Assembly (NCBI GenBank): GCA_019359325.1
Contig: JAHHHN010000041.1
Span: forward strand, 1-40,536
DNA from: Mojavia pulchra JT2-VF2
GTDB taxonomy: Bacteria > Cyanobacteriota > Cyanobacteriia > Cyanobacteriales > Nostocaceae
Direction: 5' to 3'
DNA: 40,536 nt
Both the position numbers and the translations under genes were made by a program. The notes beneath the pieces are model-generated. The model saw only the letters and a list, made by a program, of their open reading frames with translations, was not told where the DNA came from and ran no database searches. Numbering within the stretch: position 1 is the stretch's first letter; each line of letters begins with the position of its first letter. This document shows, piece by piece, positions 24,648 to 32,895 of this stretch.

Positions 24648-25994
24648 ATGTCAGCAATAGAATTTGATGTTGGGATTATCGGCGGTGGACCTGCTGGTTC
24701 AGCAACCGCAGCTTACCTGGCCAAAGCAGGTCTAAAATGTGTTGTGTTTGAAAGTGAACTCTTTCCTCGCCCTCATGTTGGAGAATCTCTAGTTCCATCA
24801 TCGACAAGGGTATTTAAAGAGTTAGGATTGCTTGACCAAATGGATCAAGCTGGTTTTCCAAGAAAATATGGTGCTGGTTGGACATCATCTGAAAAAGCTC
24901 CTATCTACGATATGGGTTGGGAGGGTCTAGAAGCAGACTGCCATGCGGATGTACGCTTTGAAGAGCGGGAGCAGGCTGGAGTTGACCGCAACTATACTTA
25001 TCACGTAGATCGAGGGAAATTTGATCTACTCTTGCTGCAACATGCACATCAATTAGGAGCGAAAGTTTATGAAGGGGTCAGGGTGAAAGGTGTAGACTTC
25101 TCGGAACCATCCAAACCTCGAATCAACTTTTCTATAGGACATCAAGAAGTTGGTACAAGTGTGCGGATGGTCGTAGATGCAAGTGGTCGTCGTACAGTGC
25201 TGGGAAACCAACTTGGTTTGAAAATTAAAGATCCCATATTCAATCAATGTGCTCTTCATACTTGGTTTGAAGGTTATGACCGCACTGCATTAGCCCGCAA
25301 TGGTTCACAGAAAGAGTTTATTTTCATCCACTTTCTACCAGTCACTAATACCTGGGTATGGCAAATACCAATTACTGAAACCATCACTAGCATAGGTGTT
25401 GTCACTCAGAAAAAATATTTTGCTAAATCGAAAGAAGATCGCGAGCAGTTCTTTTGGAACTGTATAAGTAGTCGTCCAGAGCTTTTGGCGGGTCTCAAAT
25501 CAGCAGAACAGATCCGACCATTGAAGGAGGAAAGCGATTACAGCTATGCAATGAAGCAGATCTGTGGAGACAACTTTGTTTTAGTGGGTGATGCTGCCCG
25601 CTTTGTTGACCCTATATTTTCTACTGGTGTGAGCATTGCACTCAATAGTGCCCGATTTGCTAGTACAAATATCATCCAAGCTGCCGAAAAAGGTGTGTTT
25701 AACCGAAGTAGCTTTGCGACATTTGAGACAACAATGCAGCGTGGTATCAAAAATTGGTACGACTTTATCTCTGTGTACTACCGATTAAACGTTCTATTTA
25801 CTGCTTTTGTGCAAAACCCCAAATATCGATTAGATGTGTTGAAGTTGCTTCAAGGCGATGTGTATGGCGAAGAGCAACCAGAAGTTCTTAACGTCATGAA
25901 AAAAATTGTTACAGAAGTTGAGCAGAACGAAAATCATCTGTGGCATCGATATCTTGGCGACTTGACAACTTCTGCGTTTCAACCAGCTTTTTGA
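24648..25994 (+). CDS. Flavin-dependent halogenase, copy 1 (PltA-like)
   Basis: A 448-residue protein. FAD-binding GGGPAG at 12-17, FPRPHVGESLVP at 39-50, a conserved lysine in FPRKYGAG (Lys73), the halogenase hallmark WVWQIP at 236-241, and the second FAD motif GDAARFVDPIFSTG at 314-327. The WxWxIP motif and the length (~450) match halogenases acting on carrier-bound pyrroles or phenols, such as PltA. These use FADH2, O2 and chloride or bromide to make hypohalous acid that reacts through the active-site lysine. I start at 24648, where an AAGGAGA site shared with copy 2 lies upstream, rather than at 24606. With the proline-adenylating enzyme, carrier and dehydrogenase downstream, the likely substrate is pyrrole-2-carboxyl-carrier protein. 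A reductase partner is not visible. Confidence 0.85.
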   Translation: MSAIEFDVGIIGGGPAGSATAAYLAKAGLKCVVFESELFPRPHVGESLVPSSTRVFKELGLLDQMDQAGFPRKYGAGWTSSEKAPIYDMGWEGLEADCHADVRFEEREQAGVDRNYTYHVDRGKFDLLLLQHAHQLGAKVYEGVRVKGVDFSEPSKPRINFSIGHQEVGTSVRMVVDASGRRTVLGNQLGLKIKDPIFNQCALHTWFEGYDRTALARNGSQKEFIFIHFLPVTNTWVWQIPITETITSIGVVTQKKYFAKSKEDREQFFWNCISSRPELLAGLKSAEQIRPLKEESDYSYAMKQICGDNFVLVGDAARFVDPIFSTGVSIALNSARFASTNIIQAAEKGVFNRSSFATFETTMQRGIKNWYDFISVYYRLNVLFTAFVQNPKYRLDVLKLLQGDVYGEEQPEVLNVMKKIVTEVEQNENHLWHRYLGDLTTSAFQPAF

Positions 25995-26018
25995 GCTATA
26001 CCTACAAAGGAGAAGCAT

Positions 26019-27365
26019 ATGTCAGCAATAGAATTTGATGTTGGGATTATCGGCGGTGGACCTGCTGGTTCAGCAACCGCAGCTTACCTGGCCAAAGCAG
26101 GTCTAAAATGTGTTGTGTTTGAAAGTGAACTCTTTCCTCGCCCTCATGTTGGAGAATCTCTAGTTCCATCATCGACAAGGGTATTTAAAGAGTTAGGATT
26201 GCTTGACCAAATGGATCAAGCTGGTTTTCCAAGAAAATATGGTGCTGGTTGGACATCATCTGAAAAAGCTCCTATCTACGATATGGGTTGGGAGGGTCTA
26301 GAAGCAGACTGCCATGCGGATGTACGCTTTGAAGAGCGGGAGCAGGCTGGAGTTGACCGCAACTATACTTATCACGTAGATCGAGGGAAATTTGATCTAC
26401 TCTTGCTGCAACATGCACATCAATTAGGAGCGAAAGTTTATGAAGGGGTCAGGGTGAAAGGTGTAGACTTCTCGGAACCATCCAAACCTCGAATCAACTT
26501 TTCTATAGGACATCAAGAAGTTGGTACAAGTGTGCGGATGGTCGTAGATGCAAGTGGTCGTCGTACAGTGCTGGGAAACCAACTTGGTTTGAAAATTAAA
26601 GATCCCATATTCAATCAATGTGCTCTTCATACTTGGTTTGAAGGTTATGACCGCACTGCATTAGCCCGCAATGGTTCACAGAAAGAGTTTATTTTCATCC
26701 ACTTTCTACCAGTCACTAATACCTGGGTATGGCAAATACCAATTACTGAAACCATCACTAGCATAGGTGTTGTCACTCAGAAAAAATATTTTGCTAAATC
26801 GAAAGAAGATCGCGAGCAGTTCTTTTGGAACTGTATAAGTAGTCGTCCAGAGCTTTTGGCGGGTCTCAAATCAGCAGAACAGATCCGACCATTGAAGGAG
26901 GAAAGCGATTACAGCTATGCAATGAAGCAGATCTGTGGAGACAACTTTGTTTTAGTGGGTGATGCTGCCCGCTTTGTTGACCCTATATTTTCTACTGGTG
27001 TGAGCATTGCACTCAATAGTGCCCGATTTGCTAGTACAAATATCATCCAAGCTGCCGAAAAAGGTGTGTTTAACCGAAGTAGCTTTGCGACATTTGAGAC
27101 AACAATGCAGCGTGGTATCAAAAATTGGTACGACTTTATCTCTGTGTACTACCGATTAAACGTTCTATTTACTGCTTTTGTGCAAAACCCCAAATATCGA
27201 TTAGATGTGTTGAAGTTGCTTCAAGGCGATGTGTATGACGAAGAGCAACCAGAAGTTCTTAACGTCATGAAAAAAATTGTTACAGAAGTTGAGCAAAACG
27301 AAAATCATTTGTGGCATCGATATCTTGGCGACTTGACGGCTTCTGCGTTTCAACCAGCTTTTTGA
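26019..27365 (+). CDS. Flavin-dependent halogenase, copy 2 (PltA-like)
   Basis: A 448-residue protein identical to copy 1 except Gly407Asp and Thr441Ala near the C-terminus. All motifs are kept: GGGPAG 12-17, Lys73, WVWQIP 236-241 and GDAARFVDPIFSTG 314-327. The start is preceded by AAGGAGA and lies 24 bp after copy 1 ends. Two working copies would raise halogenase dosage or, if they diverge, split successive halogenations. About 260 bp separate it from the dehydrogenase gene. Near 27390-27420 is a small inverted repeat (AACGGAT/ATCCGTT). Confidence 0.85.
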   Translation: MSAIEFDVGIIGGGPAGSATAAYLAKAGLKCVVFESELFPRPHVGESLVPSSTRVFKELGLLDQMDQAGFPRKYGAGWTSSEKAPIYDMGWEGLEADCHADVRFEEREQAGVDRNYTYHVDRGKFDLLLLQHAHQLGAKVYEGVRVKGVDFSEPSKPRINFSIGHQEVGTSVRMVVDASGRRTVLGNQLGLKIKDPIFNQCALHTWFEGYDRTALARNGSQKEFIFIHFLPVTNTWVWQIPITETITSIGVVTQKKYFAKSKEDREQFFWNCISSRPELLAGLKSAEQIRPLKEESDYSYAMKQICGDNFVLVGDAARFVDPIFSTGVSIALNSARFASTNIIQAAEKGVFNRSSFATFETTMQRGIKNWYDFISVYYRLNVLFTAFVQNPKYRLDVLKLLQGDVYDEEQPEVLNVMKKIVTEVEQNENHLWHRYLGDLTASAFQPAF

Positions 27366-27623
27366 GTAAGCCAAATGACTAAAAACGAATAACGGATTTC
27401 TTAGCAAGAATTCATCCGTTCAGCAAGGTGGAATTCTGCTTGTCTAGAACACCGATTCACTAATCCCCAAAACTAGGTTTTTGTTCTAAAAAAGCCCAGA
27501 TTTTCGTTGGAGTATATCAAAGAAACTAGGGTTTTTCGCCACAACTTTGAATACTGAATCGCTGTTCTAGTAGATATGCGTTGTCAAGTAAATATGCACA
27601 GTCTGCGTTCTGGAGTACAGACT

Positions 27624-28769
27624 ATGGATTTTTGTTGGACGCAAGCTCAAAACGAACATTACAGTAGAGTTTTGAGGTTAGCACAAGAAAAACTTAACAG
27701 TGCGGCTAAGAACCGAAAGCATCCTCATCAATTTGAAAGAGAAGAATGGTCTTTGTGCGGTGAGCTTGGTCTGTTGGGTTTATGTGTTCCAACGCGCTAT
27801 GGTGGTGGTGGGCTTAATGCTTTAACCACGGCGCGTGTAATTGAAGCTTTTGGGCGCGGATGCGAGGATATGGGCTTGGTATTTTCGGTATCAGCACATC
27901 TTTTTGCTTGTGCAATGCCGATTGTTGAATATGGGAGTGAGGAACTCAAAGAAACTATTCTGCCACGCTTATGTTCTGGTGAGTGGGTTGGTGCTAATGC
28001 CATTACTGAAAAAGAAGCTGGCTCTGATATCTTTGCTCTCAAAACTCAGGCAATCCGCAACGGTGAATCCTATGTTTTGACAGGTATTAAGAGCTACGTT
28101 ACCAACGGCCCCATTGCTGATGTCACAGTGATATACGCCTTGACAAATCCCAAACATGGCTATCTAGGTATTACAGCTTTTGCTGTAACTAAAAATACAA
28201 TAAATTTGATTGCCAGTGAGCCTTTTAGCAAAATGGGTTTAAGCAGCACCCCGGCAGGCTTAATGCACCTAGAAGAATGTTATGTGTCAGTAAATAACAA
28301 ACTTGGCAATGAAGGGCAAGGTGCCCAAATTTTCAAACGCTCGATGCAATGGGAGCGGGCTTGTCTATTTGCTGCTTATTTAGGAATGATGGAGCGGCAA
28401 CTGGAGCAAACAATTACCTATGCCCAAAAGCGCCGTCAATTTGGTAAGGCGATCGGTAAGAATCAGGCAATTTCTCATCAAATAGCCGATATGAAGTTAC
28501 GTTTGGAAGCGGCTCGTTTACTCCTTTATCATGCTTGTTGGCTCTTTGACCAAGGCAAAGAATCGGTGCTTGACGTATCGATGTCGAAGTTGGCTGTAAG
28601 TGAAGCCGCAATTCAGTCAAGTCTGGATGCCATCCAGATTCATGGTGCAGTTGGCTTTACATCTGAGGCTGGCATTGAGCGGATGTTACGCGATGCCATT
28701 CCTAGCACTATTTTTTCAGGAACATCGGAAATTCACCGCGATATCATCGCAAGAGAATTGGGCTTATGA
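27624..28769 (+). CDS. Prolyl-carrier protein dehydrogenase (acyl-CoA dehydrogenase family, PltE/RedW-like)
   Basis: A 381-residue protein. I chose the ATG giving MDFCWTQAQNEHYSRVL, with GGAG nine bases upstream, as it fits the family's start. Landmarks are FAD-binding ITEKEAGSD near 127-135, the helix RRQFGKAI at 270-277, and IHGAVGFTSE near 339-348. The usual base in the C-terminal YEG motif is replaced (IFSGTSE), while Glu244 in WERAC sits where isovaleryl-CoA dehydrogenase has its base, as known for prolyl-carrier dehydrogenases. These oxidise L-prolyl-S-carrier to pyrrolyl-2-carboxyl-S-carrier in two FAD-dependent steps. Its stop overlaps the adenylation gene (ATGA), which supports a joint pathway. 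Confidence 0.85.
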   Translation: MDFCWTQAQNEHYSRVLRLAQEKLNSAAKNRKHPHQFEREEWSLCGELGLLGLCVPTRYGGGGLNALTTARVIEAFGRGCEDMGLVFSVSAHLFACAMPIVEYGSEELKETILPRLCSGEWVGANAITEKEAGSDIFALKTQAIRNGESYVLTGIKSYVTNGPIADVTVIYALTNPKHGYLGITAFAVTKNTINLIASEPFSKMGLSSTPAGLMHLEECYVSVNNKLGNEGQGAQIFKRSMQWERACLFAAYLGMMERQLEQTITYAQKRRQFGKAIGKNQAISHQIADMKLRLEAARLLLYHACWLFDQGKESVLDVSMSKLAVSEAAIQSSLDAIQIHGAVGFTSEAGIERMLRDAIPSTIFSGTSEIHRDIIARELGL

Positions 28770-30301
28770 GCTTACAAAACCTTGTAATACGAAGTGCAGA
28801 GCGTGTGCCAAATGCTTTGGCAATCAAAGATCCCATTAATAGCATGACATATAGCGAGCTGGATAGCTTGGCTAACCGTATTGCTCGTGCACTCATCAAG
28901 CTTGGTGTCCGTAAGGGAGATCGTGTTGGCATCTGGCTCGACAAATCAACGTATGCTGTGGCGGCTATGCAAGGAGTCCTCCGTCTGGGCGCAGCATATG
29001 TACCGCTCGACCCCCTCAGCCCTACGTCTCGCGCACACACTATCCTAACTGATTGCTCAGTGCAAGCGCTAGTAACTACAGAAAAGCGTGCTGAAGCGGT
29101 TTTGACTGATGGGCTAGCACACATAGCATGTCTATGCGTGCAAGGTAATTGGCAGGGACTAAGTTGGCATAATGTGTTGTCACTTTCAGATCAACCTATA
29201 GAAGCCTCTAAATCTGTCGAAGACGATATTGCATATATCTTGTATACATCTGGCTCAACAGGCAAACCAAAGGGTGTGTGCATTAGCCATCGTAACGCAC
29301 TTGCCTTTATTCATTGGGCTAGCACAGAACTTCAAGCAACATCGGCTGATCGTTTTTCCAATCATGCTTCATTCAATTTCGACATTTCGGTATTAGATAT
29401 TTATGTAGCATTTCACGCAGGTGCATCTGTTCATCTGATTCCTGATGAAATGTCTTACAGTGGTAAAAGATTAGTCAACTTTATCATTCAACAAGAAATC
29501 ACTATCTGGTACTCAGTACCGTCAGCGTTGATTCTTATGATGGAGCAGGGTGGATTACTGGATGTACCATCTATTCCTTTACGTGCTATCCTCTTTGCTG
29601 GAGAACCTTTTCCTATCAAGCATCTACGGCGGTTGTATGAGCGTTGGCGATCTGCACGATTCTTAAACCTTTATGGGCCGACTGAAACCAACGTTTGCAC
29701 ATTCTATGAGTTACAAGAAATAGACCAAAAGCTTACTAAGCCTGTTCCCATTGGTTGTGCGTGCTCTGGTAACCAAGTATGGGCAGTGAAAGAAGATGGC
29801 ACAGAGGCGAAACCAGGAGAAGAAGGAGAACTCATGGTGTCTGGTGCTAGCGTCATGCGCGGTTATTGGGGGCACTTACCATATGGTGACAAACCTTATA
29901 AAACGGGCGATATTGTGCGCTTACTAGAAGATGGTAATTACATGTACATTGGTCGCCGTGATTACATGGCAAAAGTAAGAGGCCATCGGGTAGAACTCGG
30001 CGAGATAGAGTCAGCACTAGAGGAGCACCTTTCGATCCACGAAGCAGCTGTCATCATATCTGGAGCGGAGATCGAAACGCGTCTCATAGCTTTTATTGCA
30101 CTTAAGAAAGATGCTGTAGCTCCTTCGCTTTTAGACATCAAGCGGCATTGTGCCGAGCGTCTTCCCCGCTACATGATTGTCGATGACATATGCTATCTAA
30201 CTGATTTGCCGCGTACAAGGAACGGCAAGGTTGATCGCCTTCATCTGTCTAATAATCAAGTTGATTTTATCAAAAGGAGGAATTTAAATGCAGCGCTCTG
30301 A
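28766..30301 (+). CDS. Stand-alone adenylation enzyme, probably L-proline specific (PltF/RedM-like)
   Basis: A 511-residue adenylation domain: core A3 YTSGSTGKPKG (160-170), A4 with Asp206 in FNFDISV, A5 NLYGPTE (301-307), A7 YKTGD (378-382), A8 GRRDYMAKVRGHRVELGE (396-413) and A10 Lys488 in RNGKVDR. Residues in the specificity pocket (Asp206, Ile207, Leu210, Tyr249, Leu276, Ala278, Leu302, Val310, Cys311) read D-I-L-Y-L-A-L-V-C. This is one conservative change from the D-L-x-Y-L-A-L-V-C code I recall for stand-alone proline-activating enzymes such as PltF. It would make prolyl-AMP and load the carrier protein encoded 14 bases inside its 3' end. The alignment was done by eye. Confidence 0.85.
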   Translation: MSLQNLVIRSAERVPNALAIKDPINSMTYSELDSLANRIARALIKLGVRKGDRVGIWLDKSTYAVAAMQGVLRLGAAYVPLDPLSPTSRAHTILTDCSVQALVTTEKRAEAVLTDGLAHIACLCVQGNWQGLSWHNVLSLSDQPIEASKSVEDDIAYILYTSGSTGKPKGVCISHRNALAFIHWASTELQATSADRFSNHASFNFDISVLDIYVAFHAGASVHLIPDEMSYSGKRLVNFIIQQEITIWYSVPSALILMMEQGGLLDVPSIPLRAILFAGEPFPIKHLRRLYERWRSARFLNLYGPTETNVCTFYELQEIDQKLTKPVPIGCACSGNQVWAVKEDGTEAKPGEEGELMVSGASVMRGYWGHLPYGDKPYKTGDIVRLLEDGNYMYIGRRDYMAKVRGHRVELGEIESALEEHLSIHEAAVIISGAEIETRLIAFIALKKDAVAPSLLDIKRHCAERLPRYMIVDDICYLTDLPRTRNGKVDRLHLSNNQVDFIKRRNLNAAL

Positions 30302-30575
30302 AGTTTTGCAGCAGTTGAGAGATTACATTTCCCTAGAAGTTCTTAACGGCAATCATGATGATTTAGATGATTCAACTCCCTTACTTGAATGGGGAATTCT
30401 CAACTCATTCGAGCTGGCAAGGATTCTCACGTTTATTCAAAACCAATTTGATATTGAAGTGCCAATTGATAAAGTTGTTGCTGAACACTTCAAAGACATT
30501 AGCTCTATTACAGATTTAATGTTGAATCTGGCAAACGAACACTCAGACCACACAGCTAAAACAGCAATTGTTTAA
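30288..30575 (+). CDS. Stand-alone peptidyl carrier protein (PltL/RedO-like)
   Basis: A 95-residue protein with a carrier motif GILNSFEL. Ser40 in the NS pair is the expected phosphopantetheine site, and the NS(F/L) spelling is typical of stand-alone prolyl carriers. The start has a very strong AAGGAGG at 30274-30280, inside the end of the adenylation gene, giving high carrier synthesis relative to its neighbour. It should hold L-proline, then pyrrole and halopyrrole carboxylate as thioesters while the dehydrogenase and halogenases act. Confidence 0.85.
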   Translation: MQRSEVLQQLRDYISLEVLNGNHDDLDDSTPLLEWGILNSFELARILTFIQNQFDIEVPIDKVVAEHFKDISSITDLMLNLANEHSDHTAKTAIV

Positions 30576-30625
30576 TAAGTAATACGTAATACGGCTTTTG
30601 AATAATCAAAGAGGTTGGTAAAGAC

Positions 30626-31999
30626 ATGCAATCACTTTTAATCGAAAAAGTAAATTATGTCCTGACACAGGATCAAATGCCGACATCATGGTATAATATA
30701 CAAGCAGATCTGCCTATACAAGTACCGTCATTGCGTCATCCCAAGACTGGCGAGGTAATATCTCCAGAAGAGATAAAAAGTTTGTTACCGATGGCGTTGA
30801 TCAAACAGGAATTCAGTCAAGAACGCATGATCGAAATTCCTGAAGAAGTACAAAGAATCTATAGGCAATGGCGGCCCTCGCCACTAATCCGGGCACGTCG
30901 CTTAGAACAGGCGCTTGATACCCCAGCTAAAATCTACTACAAGTACGAAGGCGTCAGCCCATCAGGGTCTCACAAGCCTAATACTGCCGTACCGCAGGTT
31001 TATTATAACAAGCTAGAAGGTGTAAAACGTTTAGTGACTGAGACCGGTGCTGGTCAGTGGGGTTCTTCCCTAGCAATGGCTTGCGCTTTTTTTGGGCTAG
31101 ATTGCGGCGTCTATATGGTCAAAGTGAGCTATCATCAAAAGCCATATCGACGCGCACTAATGGAAGCCTACGGTGCACGCGTCGTTGCTAGCCCGAGCAA
31201 TGAGACTGACGCTGGGCGCGCAATCTTGTCCGAACACCCTGATTCAACTGGCAGTTTAGGAATTGCAATTAGTGAAGCGGTCGAAGTAGCTCTACAAGAT
31301 GTGGACACTAAGTTAGCCCTTGGTAGCGTTTATAACCACGTACTTATGCACCAAACGGTAATTGGTCAAGAGGCGATGAAACAACTGGAACTAGCAGGCG
31401 ACTATCCCGATATCATCATTGGTTGTACCGGAGGTGGCTCAAACTTCAGTGGCATTGCTTTTCCATTTATCGGTGCTAAACTACGTGGTGAACGTGATAT
31501 ACGTGTGATTGCAGTTGAGCCAGCATCCTGCCCTAGCCTGACCCGTGGTACATATGCTTACGACTTTGGCGACACATCTAAGTTAACACCAATGGTCAAG
31601 ATGCACACCCTCGGACATAGCTTCATACCTGCGGGTATTCATGCTGGAGGATTACGCTATCATGGCATGGCCCCACTCGTCAGCCATCTTATGAAACTTG
31701 GGCAGATTGAGGCGCGTGCTGAGACGCAGATCCGCTGCTTTGAAGCTGGTATCCAGTTCGCTCGCGCTGAGGGCATTGTTCCAGCACCTGAAGCAACTCA
31801 TGCAGTTCGGGCGACAATCGACGAAGCGCTACGTTGCAAAGAGTCCAATCAGTCTAAAGTAATTTTGTTCAATTTGTGCGGTCACGGACACTTTGATATG
31901 CAAGCCTATATAGACTATATGGCTGGCAAACTGCGTGACCACGAGTATTCACAAGAAGAGGTGGCGATGGCGCTAGCCGGACTACCGAGCATGGAGTAG
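30626..31999 (+). CDS. TrpB2-type PLP-dependent synthase
   Basis: A 457-residue protein of the TrpB2 branch. The PLP lysine is Lys117 in GSHKPN, the catalytic glutamate Glu139 lies in ETGAGQWG (139-146; ETGAGQHG in classic TrpB), and the phosphate-binding CTGGGSN is at 267-273. TrpB enzymes add a carbon nucleophile, normally indole, to aminoacrylate made from L-serine. Here the gene lies 51 bp after the carrier protein gene in a pyrrole pathway, with no trpA nearby, so the natural nucleophile may be a (halo)pyrrole giving a pyrrolyl-alanine. That substrate is an inference. A simple spare tryptophan synthase is the alternative. Confidence 0.85.
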   Translation: MQSLLIEKVNYVLTQDQMPTSWYNIQADLPIQVPSLRHPKTGEVISPEEIKSLLPMALIKQEFSQERMIEIPEEVQRIYRQWRPSPLIRARRLEQALDTPAKIYYKYEGVSPSGSHKPNTAVPQVYYNKLEGVKRLVTETGAGQWGSSLAMACAFFGLDCGVYMVKVSYHQKPYRRALMEAYGARVVASPSNETDAGRAILSEHPDSTGSLGIAISEAVEVALQDVDTKLALGSVYNHVLMHQTVIGQEAMKQLELAGDYPDIIIGCTGGGSNFSGIAFPFIGAKLRGERDIRVIAVEPASCPSLTRGTYAYDFGDTSKLTPMVKMHTLGHSFIPAGIHAGGLRYHGMAPLVSHLMKLGQIEARAETQIRCFEAGIQFARAEGIVPAPEATHAVRATIDEALRCKESNQSKVILFNLCGHGHFDMQAYIDYMAGKLRDHEYSQEEVAMALAGLPSME

Positions 32000-32895
32000 T
32001 ACAGAAGTCAGAAGTCTCTCAGCTTTGCTGTGGCTCGCTGACATTTCCAATTTGACATGGATGCGACAGCGTGAATTTACAGCGGTGAGGGCTTGAGGCT
32101 TAAATTTAAGGATTAGGCGATCGCGACAGTAGAAATTTATGTGGATATCACTGTAGGTTTTTGTGACTTATATGACTTCTGTCAATATTGAAATGTCTTT
32201 AGCACAAAGCCTAATTAATCCTCTTTTATCAATCTGGGGAACCCCAATCGCTGAAAGCCTTTCGGAGCTTTAGTTTCCATTTAAGGGCTGAAAATTCTAG
32301 TTACTGTTAGAAAATAAAGCCTCAAATGTTGATTAAGTCAATGTCTGAAATTTGGCTTCGATTATTGTTTTCCGAAAGTGACAAAACAGGGTTAATGGTG
32401 ATTGCAGGAGAGAAATTCAGCCGTTCTCAAATGCACCTGAATAAAATCATAACCTTCGTTATCGCCTTTCATATTTTTTTAATTAAGCGCTTATTGAACT
32501 TAGTTCAGTTTATGAACCACATAAACATCTGACTTTTCCCGTTATCTCCTTGATTGAGCGATCGCTTACCATGCCCCTAGCCAAAAGCTCTATTCTCTCG
32601 TAATTCATTGTCATTATCTTAATTTATTGAGAGTTAAAATAGAGCATGAAACCCTTACTAATTCGTTGTTTCACAACTTAACAAGAAAAGTCAGCATAAA
32701 CATACATTACCTGCTTTTGAACAGAAAATATTTTGAAATTCATAGCTGACATTGGAAAATCATAGGAACTTTATTCTTGCGCTATGCTTTACCGTGCTTG
32801 TTTAGCAGAATATGACATTGCAGCTTCCTGAATTCCTAATATGTATAAAAAATATTGGTCATTTTCGGGGTTATCCTCTTAGAGGAACAGAGAAC
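32000..32895. other. Spacer inside the cluster
   Basis: About 0.9 kb without a supported gene. It contains two HIP1 octamers (about 32118 and 32558), a TGGGGAACCCCA palindrome near 32237-32248 and a poorly supported 68-residue frame at 32326. It may hold a second promoter for the UbiD half of the cluster. Confidence 0.35.

Larger units (their letters stand above)
24635..27366 (+). repeat. Tandem 1361-bp duplication carrying the halogenase gene
   Basis: Units 24635-25995 and 26006-27366 are offset by 1371 bp, with a 10-bp spacer between. The only differences I see are at 25867, 25925, 25938, 25967 and 25968 (copy 1 numbering), all in the last ~130 bp. Each copy carries its own ribosome site, so both should be translated. 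Confidence 0.9.

Noticed and set aside
24648-27365. Simple FAD hydroxylase (non-halogenating)
   Set aside because: The WxWxIP motif, the lysine and the pyrrole-pathway neighbours favour halogenases.
28766-30575. Anatoxin-type pathway start
   Set aside because: The proline adenylation, carrier and dehydrogenase trio is shared, but there are no polyketide synthase genes, and the halogenases, UbiD and TrpB2 point elsewhere.
32326-32532. 68-residue frame inside the cluster spacer
   Set aside because: No ribosome site, no family, and a mixed hydrophobic composition typical of chance frames.
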